In this document: positions 59,248 to 64,000 of the stretch, one piece after another
Position numbering within the stretch: position 1 is the stretch's first letter
Layout: each line of letters begins with the position of its first letter
Assembly (NCBI RefSeq): GCF_963666145.1
Contig: NZ_OY762614.1
Location: 4,268,501-4,332,500, forward strand
From: an uncultured Desulfobacter sp.
GTDB taxonomy: Bacteria > Desulfobacterota > Desulfobacteria > Desulfobacterales > Desulfobacteraceae
Direction: 5' to 3'
DNA length: 64,000 nt
Position numbers and translations under genes: made by a program
The notes under the pieces: model-generated
What the model saw: the letters and a program-made list of their open reading frames with translations, nothing else
Told to the model about the DNA's origin: nothing
Database searches by the model: none

Positions 59248-60480
59248 ATGAGTTTCAAATCAAACAATTACCCACCTTGTTTTAATGAAATAGGTGACAA
59301 CAAATGCACTGGATGTGCAGCTTGCGCTAATGGTTGCCCTCAGTCTGCCATAGAGATGGTGCTAAATAATGACGGGTTTTACAGACCCTTAATTAATAAA
59401 GATACAAAATGCAGAGATTGCCTTCGTTGTCATCAATTTTGTCCGGCTATGTCAATTTCAAAAGTCGAGCATCAAAATCCTGTACCTGAAGTATTGGCTG
59501 CATGGAGCACAAATGAAAATACCCATCTTCAGAGCTCTTCCGGCGGTATTTTTTCGGAACTGGCTAATTACGTGCTTGATAAAAAGGGGATTGTTTGTGG
59601 GTGTAGATGGGATCAAAACTGGGCACCTTTTCATGTTATGATAAAAGATCAATCAGAGCTTGGCGCTTTGCGAGGTTCAAAGTATGTGCCCAGCCGTATT
59701 GATGAAACTTTTTACCGCAAAATAAACGAATTGTTAAAAAACGATATCCTTATTTTGTTTTGCGGGACACCCTGCCAGGTAATGGGATTACGGTCCATTG
59801 TTAAACCAGCACTTAGAAAAAATTTAATCCTCGTAGATTTGATTTGCCACGGCGTACCGTCCTTGAAATCATTTTGGAAATATTTGGACTGGAAATTTGG
59901 AGGAAGGAATTCTCTTGAATATTTTTCATTTCGGAATAAAGAAGTCACAATTCAAACAATTTGTGCAATTGAAAACTCAGGAAAAAAATATCTCAAGGCC
60001 TGTGGTAAAAATTCATGGTTCAGGTCAGCAATGATATATCATTTATTTCTGCAACCGTGCTGTTATGCATGCGCTTTTGGAAGTATTCCAAGAGGAGGGG
60101 ATATCTCGCTTGGCGACTTTTGGGGAATACCCAAAGAGTGGGAAAATCCTTTTGGAAATTCCGCTGTCTTTATAAATTCTGCAAAGGGTAAAGCGCTTAT
60201 AAATGACTTGATCAAGGCCGACAAAATAACGATTAAGAATAGTGATTATCAAACGATTGCAAACCACATTGGAAGAATTCGGGGGGTAGAATATCCTATT
60301 CCTAGAATCCGGAAAATTTCATTTTTTTTAATTAGAATTGATCAATATCAAATATTTAACCTATTTGTATATCAACCTTTAAGATTCAGAAAATGGCTGA
60401 GCGGATCGTTTAATAGAAGAATTGAGCGAGTATCAAGCTGTTTCCGTCAACTACAGGCTTTATGGGCAAGAAAATTGTGA
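59248..60480 (+). CDS. coenzyme F420 hydrogenase/dehydrogenase beta-subunit-like Fe-S protein
   Basis: 410 residues. Two N-terminal 4Fe-4S sites (GDNKCTGCAACANGCPQSAIEM and CRDCLRCHQFCPAM), then LQSSSGGIFSELANYVLDKKGIVCG and FCGTPCQVMGLR, the FrhB N- and C-domains, and GDISLGDFWGIPKEW. In exopolysaccharide clusters this family occurs next to pyruvyl transferases; a redox step on the sugar is supposed, without proof. F420 itself need not be used. Start uncertain between GTG 59245 and ATG 59248. Overlaps the next gene by 19 bases. Confidence 0.9.
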   Translation: MSFKSNNYPPCFNEIGDNKCTGCAACANGCPQSAIEMVLNNDGFYRPLINKDTKCRDCLRCHQFCPAMSISKVEHQNPVPEVLAAWSTNENTHLQSSSGGIFSELANYVLDKKGIVCGCRWDQNWAPFHVMIKDQSELGALRGSKYVPSRIDETFYRKINELLKNDILILFCGTPCQVMGLRSIVKPALRKNLILVDLICHGVPSLKSFWKYLDWKFGGRNSLEYFSFRNKEVTIQTICAIENSGKKYLKACGKNSWFRSAMIYHLFLQPCCYACAFGSIPRGGDISLGDFWGIPKEWENPFGNSAVFINSAKGKALINDLIKADKITIKNSDYQTIANHIGRIRGVEYPIPRIRKISFFLIRIDQYQIFNLFVYQPLRFRKWLSGSFNRRIERVSSCFRQLQALWARKL

Positions 60481-61790
60481 CTAATCTGGGAGGGCGATGG
60501 GTTCGCCGGTTATGGCGCTCTTTAGGACAATCCCATAGACAGATATTGGTCTCCATTTCATCTCTTGTCGGCAGTGGCCTGATTGCAGTTGCTATAAGAT
60601 TTGTGGGAAGTATCATCCAAGCTCGATTTGTTGATCCTGAAGTGTTGGGTTATTATACGAAATTCACAATTTTGCCTCAATATTTGTTTTTTTTACACTT
60701 AGGGGTGTATACATCCTTTTCAAGACAGTACCCTTATTTTATAGGAAAAGGTGAAAAAGAAACAGCCATAGCTTATGCAGCCAATGCATTGGGATGGACT
60801 AAATTATTGTGTATAGTGAATAGTGTGATTTTTTTTGTCCCTTGTTTATATTGCGCATTTAATGGTGATTGGTCCGCTAGCCTTGGATGGGGCTCTCAGA
60901 TTCTATTTTCGGTTACATCAATCTATATGGTTTATTTAGGTTTTTCATATAAAAACAGTAGCGAGTTTGTTATCTGGTCAAAAGCCACTGTAATATCGGC
61001 GGTAACCTCGTTGTTTTTTTTACCGATCATTGCGGTATTTAATTTTGTCGGAATTTGTATGAGATCTTCTCTTCCTCAATTGTTCTCCACAATTTATGCC
61101 CACATTAATCGACCTCTTCGGATAGCGTCACATTTTGAATGGCAGAGACTTAAGGAGATGATCGCTTTTGGCCTGCCGTTGATGATTTTTACGTATACAG
61201 CCACCAATTTTTGGACAGCTGTAGAGCGAAGTTATATTTTAAAGGTTCTGGACAATAGAAGTCTTGGCGTTTTTGCTTTCGCCGTGGTTTTATGCGCAGG
61301 ATTGACAACGGTAGCAAACTCTATAAGTCAGGTGTTTCGTCCGCGGATTGCAATGGTTTACGGTTCGTCAAAAAAAAATATGGAAGTATGTTTCAAATAT
61401 TGTATGAAAGCCAGTCTGGTCAGTTTTATTGCAATGCTTCCGCTGGTTATTCTGACCTACTGGTTCATAGACCCTATAGTACGGCAATTTCTTCCAAAGT
61501 ATGTTGATTCTATTTCCGTTGTGCGTTGCCTTTGCTGGATGGCTTTGGTGCCTGTAATGGATTTCCCTAAACAGCTTTTGATAGTAGCCAAAAAAACCAA
61601 ACAATTCGGTATTTCTATTTTTTCAAGTTTTATACTTTTTTTAGGTATTCTTGCTTTTTTCGAATTGGTTGATAAAGAGGTAACGCTTGAAAAAATAGCA
61701 GTTGCATCTGTTTCATGTAAAATAATTTCGGTTGGTATCGCCAATTTTTTTTCATGGAAAAATTCAAAAAGCCCAAAGGCTCAATGTTAG
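60462..61790 (+). CDS. Wzx-type polysaccharide flippase
   Basis: 442 residues with 12-14 hydrophobic helices, no signal peptide beyond the basic start (MGKKIVTNLGGRWVRRLWRS). The first helices ILVSISSLVGSGLIAVAIRFVGSIIQARFVDPEVLGYYTKF and LKEMIAFGLPLMIFTYTATNFWTAVERSYI resemble the MATE/MOP flippase superfamily (Polysacc_synt). Moves undecaprenyl-linked repeat units across the inner membrane. Confidence 0.88.
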   Translation: MGKKIVTNLGGRWVRRLWRSLGQSHRQILVSISSLVGSGLIAVAIRFVGSIIQARFVDPEVLGYYTKFTILPQYLFFLHLGVYTSFSRQYPYFIGKGEKETAIAYAANALGWTKLLCIVNSVIFFVPCLYCAFNGDWSASLGWGSQILFSVTSIYMVYLGFSYKNSSEFVIWSKATVISAVTSLFFLPIIAVFNFVGICMRSSLPQLFSTIYAHINRPLRIASHFEWQRLKEMIAFGLPLMIFTYTATNFWTAVERSYILKVLDNRSLGVFAFAVVLCAGLTTVANSISQVFRPRIAMVYGSSKKNMEVCFKYCMKASLVSFIAMLPLVILTYWFIDPIVRQFLPKYVDSISVVRCLCWMALVPVMDFPKQLLIVAKKTKQFGISIFSSFILFLGILAFFELVDKEVTLEKIAVASVSCKIISVGIANFFSWKNSKSPKAQC

Positions 61791-61829
61791 TTATTATTTT
61801 TTAAACAAAAGGGATTTAAGGTATTTTAG

Positions 61830-63146
61830 ATGGATTTAAGCTTTGGGGTCAGTGACTCAATTTTTTTCCTTGATTATTTCGCATCTTTATGGGGGCTTTT
61901 ATTCATAAGTGCTGCGGTGGTTATTGTTGCAGTATACCGTCCATATATTGCCATTGCAATTTTATGCTTTTATCCCAACATTCTTTGGGCGGCGTCGTGG
62001 AAACCTTTTGTCACACTCTATCCGATATATTTCCTCTTCCTGGTTTTGTGCCTGAGGTATGCTAGACGGATTTTCATCTGTTTTTTTACCTTTCGTTACA
62101 AACTTTGCATTTTAATTCCCTTCGTTATTGTAACCTGGTCGTTTTTAAGTCCATGGCTCTATCCGGTTCATGGAAGCAATGCTTTTTCATTGGCTTCCAA
62201 TCCCAACTACAAAAGATGGCTGGAGATCATTTTCCCTTTGCTAATTTTACCGGCAGCAATTGAGAGTCATGACGAGTTCCGTGAGTTCATGTTTTCAGTT
62301 TTTTTAGTCATTATTGGTATTCATTTCATTTCATTCCTGGCGTCCGGGCTATTTATCGTATGCGGACATCCCGTTTACGAGATTCATCGTATGGTTTTTT
62401 TGAATATGCGCCCTATTTATTGGGAATCGGGTCTGCTGCTGCTTTTTATCGCGTATGCGTTTGTACATAATCGATTCCCCCCATTTATTTTGGTCCTCTT
62501 GGCTCTGGTCGGTTGTATCGGACTTGTCCTTGGTAATTCTCGTACCCGGGTTCTCTCCACCTTTGTGTGTTTTATTTATTTTATCTACCCTTATGTTTCA
62601 AGACGTCTGTTTTTCTGGGGAATTGCTTTTGTGCTAAGTTTTAGCCTGGTCGCCGGGGGTGCGGCCGTTTTCTCTGGTAAAATAAATGTGTATATTGCCG
62701 GACTCATCGAACAGAGAATCGAACAGAGTATGAGTAAAGATGAAAAAGTTCGCACCAGTGGCCGGGCAAGGACCTACCAATATGCGTTGGATCGGTGGCA
62801 GGCAAATCCCCTTCTGGGTGTTGGATCATGTTATATTTATCCAACAACAAAATTTACCTCCCAAGCTTCAATTGGACGTCTTCATAACTATTATTTGGAA
62901 GTGTTGGCTGGTCAGGGGGGCGTCGGGTTTGTGCTATTGCTGGCTGTTCTTGGCATCAGTGCGGTTATGGCGTTTAAGATATTCAGGGCAAAGGCTAAAG
63001 AATCTGTTGACGGAAGGATGGCAGTAGCACTTTTGGTGTGGGGGCTTATTAACTGGATGTTTAAAGAAAGCTGGGGGATCACATATACAGCAATTTGCCT
63101 GTTGAGTATTTATATACAAACCGGTCAGAAAAAGACACTTTATTGA
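61830..63146 (+). CDS. O-antigen ligase/polymerase-like membrane protein
   Basis: 438 residues with about ten hydrophobic helices and, near 300-355, a large loop (VRTSGRARTYQYALDRWQANPLLGVGSCYIYPTTKF, SIGRLHNYYLEVLAGQGGVG) typical of the Wzy_C family, including the GR...W-NPLLGVG and HN-Y-E motifs. Either polymerises repeat units (Wzy) or joins chains to a carrier. Lies 39 bases after the flippase gene. Confidence 0.88.
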   Translation: MDLSFGVSDSIFFLDYFASLWGLLFISAAVVIVAVYRPYIAIAILCFYPNILWAASWKPFVTLYPIYFLFLVLCLRYARRIFICFFTFRYKLCILIPFVIVTWSFLSPWLYPVHGSNAFSLASNPNYKRWLEIIFPLLILPAAIESHDEFREFMFSVFLVIIGIHFISFLASGLFIVCGHPVYEIHRMVFLNMRPIYWESGLLLLFIAYAFVHNRFPPFILVLLALVGCIGLVLGNSRTRVLSTFVCFIYFIYPYVSRRLFFWGIAFVLSFSLVAGGAAVFSGKINVYIAGLIEQRIEQSMSKDEKVRTSGRARTYQYALDRWQANPLLGVGSCYIYPTTKFTSQASIGRLHNYYLEVLAGQGGVGFVLLLAVLGISAVMAFKIFRAKAKESVDGRMAVALLVWGLINWMFKESWGITYTAICLLSIYIQTGQKKTLY

Positions 63147-63190
63147 TGTTTGTGATTGTAAAATGAAAATTGACTATGAGATGTTTAAAA

Positions 63191-64000
63191 ATGATGTTGA
63201 GTATTATTGTTCCATTCTATAACGCAGTCTCTACTTTAAGATCCACTGTTGAATCTTTGCAGCTTCAAACCTTTCCCGACATTGAAATCCTTCTGATTGA
63301 TGATGGATCTACGGATGACGGATATGTCACTGCAAAAGATATGGCAAGATATGACAGTCGCATCAGGGTTTTTCATCAAGAAAACAGGGGCGTCAGTTCT
63401 GCCAGAAATCATGGCCTTGATATGGCGTTGGGTCGCTATGTCACTTTTGTGGACGCAGATGATCTTGTTGAAAATATAATGTACGAAGAATTAATGAGTA
63501 ATCTCCTTTATTCTAAAGTGGATGTTTGCGTCACAGGCATTGAAGCAAACGGTGTTCCTGTGAGAGATTTGCCTAAAGATATTAAATTTTTAAAGGGCAA
63601 AAAAGAAATTCAAGGTATTTTGATCGGGAATATACTATGGTCACCAGATTATAGATCAACCATAATGCCTTCAGCATGCCGCCTAATCATAGATAGAAGA
63701 CTTTTAGAAGATAATACCATACGTTTTGATACCCGTCTTGGATTTCATGAGGATTTTGTTTTTCTAATTGAAACACTTTTAAAAGTGAACACTGCATGTA
63801 TAGACGACCGACCCTTTTATAAATATGTATACAAAAAAAAAGAACGTAAAAAACGGCATAGCCTTTCTAAAATGCTGGAGTCCCATAAATATATTATTGG
63901 TTTCCTTGAAGCCTTGCCTAAAAGAAGCATTGATGATATTCAAAGAAACATTCATTTCGGACTGATTCGTTTTATTACATCGGTATGTGAAAATACCTGC
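63191..64000 (+). CDS. GT2-family glycosyltransferase, cut by window end
   Basis: Open from ATG 63191 to the last base (270 codons, no stop). LSIIVPFYNAVSTLRSTVESLQLQTFPDIEILLIDDGSTDDG, VFHQENRGVSSARNHGLDMALGRYVTFVDADDLV carries the DxD and the ED-type base later (FHEDFVFLIETLLK). Inverting GT-A transferase adding a sugar in the polysaccharide repeat. A second ATG three bases later is equally possible. The reading continues outside the window. Confidence 0.93.
   Translation, partial: MMLSIIVPFYNAVSTLRSTVESLQLQTFPDIEILLIDDGSTDDGYVTAKDMARYDSRIRVFHQENRGVSSARNHGLDMALGRYVTFVDADDLVENIMYEELMSNLLYSKVDVCVTGIEANGVPVRDLPKDIKFLKGKKEIQGILIGNILWSPDYRSTIMPSACRLIIDRRLLEDNTIRFDTRLGFHEDFVFLIETLLKVNTACIDDRPFYKYVYKKKERKKRHSLSKMLESHKYIIGFLEALPKRSIDDIQRNIHFGLIRFITSVCENTC

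Overview
The window looks like chromosomal DNA of a strictly anaerobic, probably diazotrophic, sulfate-reducing deltaproteobacterium of the Desulfobacter/Desulfotignum/Desulfobacula kind. This is inferred from gene content: a NifB/NifX-type FeMo-cofactor protein with a sigma-54 promoter, a Mop molybdate binder, a fused 2-oxoacid:ferredoxin oxidoreductase, acyl-CoA dehydrogenase with EtfBA, a rubredoxin-FMN dehydrogenase fusion, Cache-type sensors and many TonB/Fec-type genes. No rRNA, tRNA, CRISPR array or intact insertion sequence was seen.

Layout. 1-4.4 kb: 3' part of glycerol-3-phosphate dehydrogenase, a small membrane protein, an orphan HTH protein, an EamA exporter and its AraC-type neighbour. 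4.4-8.6 kb: the S-adenosylmethionine cycle (adenosine kinase-like PfkB, metK, ahcY). 8.6-8.95 kb: no gene, but three 16-bp palindromes, a textbook sigma-54 promoter and, about 75 nt later, a strong terminator, i.e. a candidate sigma-54-dependent small RNA. 9-11.9 kb: nifB, an uncharacterised repeat protein behind it, and mop. 12.2-22.5 kb: an apparent metal or metallophore uptake cluster (GTPase, ABC ATPase, signal-less binding protein, methyltransferase, two TonB receptors, FecCD permease, ATPase, periplasmic binding protein). 23-26.5 kb: acyl-CoA dehydrogenase, EtfB, EtfA and a HesB-like protein. 26.6-30.6 kb: a polyphosphate-flavoured locus, ppx divergent from an operon of ribbon-helix-helix protein, CHAD protein, ParA-like ATPase and CYTH protein. 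31.5-35.3 kb: 2-oxoacid oxidoreductase and an FMN dehydrogenase. 35.3-43.3 kb: glycosyltransferase, an MCP translationally coupled to a Cache-PAS-GGDEF-EAL protein, and an MltD-like transglycosylase. 43.5-46.5 kb: small metabolic genes and a secreted C39-like protein with a C-terminal sorting signal. 47.2-64 kb: a polysaccharide locus making GDP-L-fucose, UDP-ManNAc and UDP-GalNAcA, followed by AT-rich assembly genes (pyruvyl transferase, F420-dehydrogenase-like protein, flippase, polymerase/ligase, glycosyltransferase cut by the window end).

The sugar-nucleotide part of the polysaccharide locus is broken up (49.2-54.8 kb) by nine or so copies of a hairpin-rich repeat built around the core CACAGAG and by Rpn-family nuclease genes or fragments, plus a PIN-type and a truncated HigBA-type toxin-antitoxin module. 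All three Rpn-type loci keep a strong internal Shine-Dalgarno and ATG at the start of the C-terminal region, as expected for the gene-within-gene antitoxin (RpnS) known from E. coli Rpn loci; two are stand-alone C-terminal cassettes bounded by the repeat. A second, unrelated repeat family (two copies, 5.4 and 26.5 kb) forms a roughly 120-nt hairpin whose arms differ between copies but keep complementarity.

Best candidates for something new: the RHH-CHAD-ParA-CYTH operon (possible polyphosphate-granule positioning system), the sigma-54 small RNA, and the repeat-bounded RpnS-like cassettes. All functions are inferred by reading the sequence; no database search or folding program was run.
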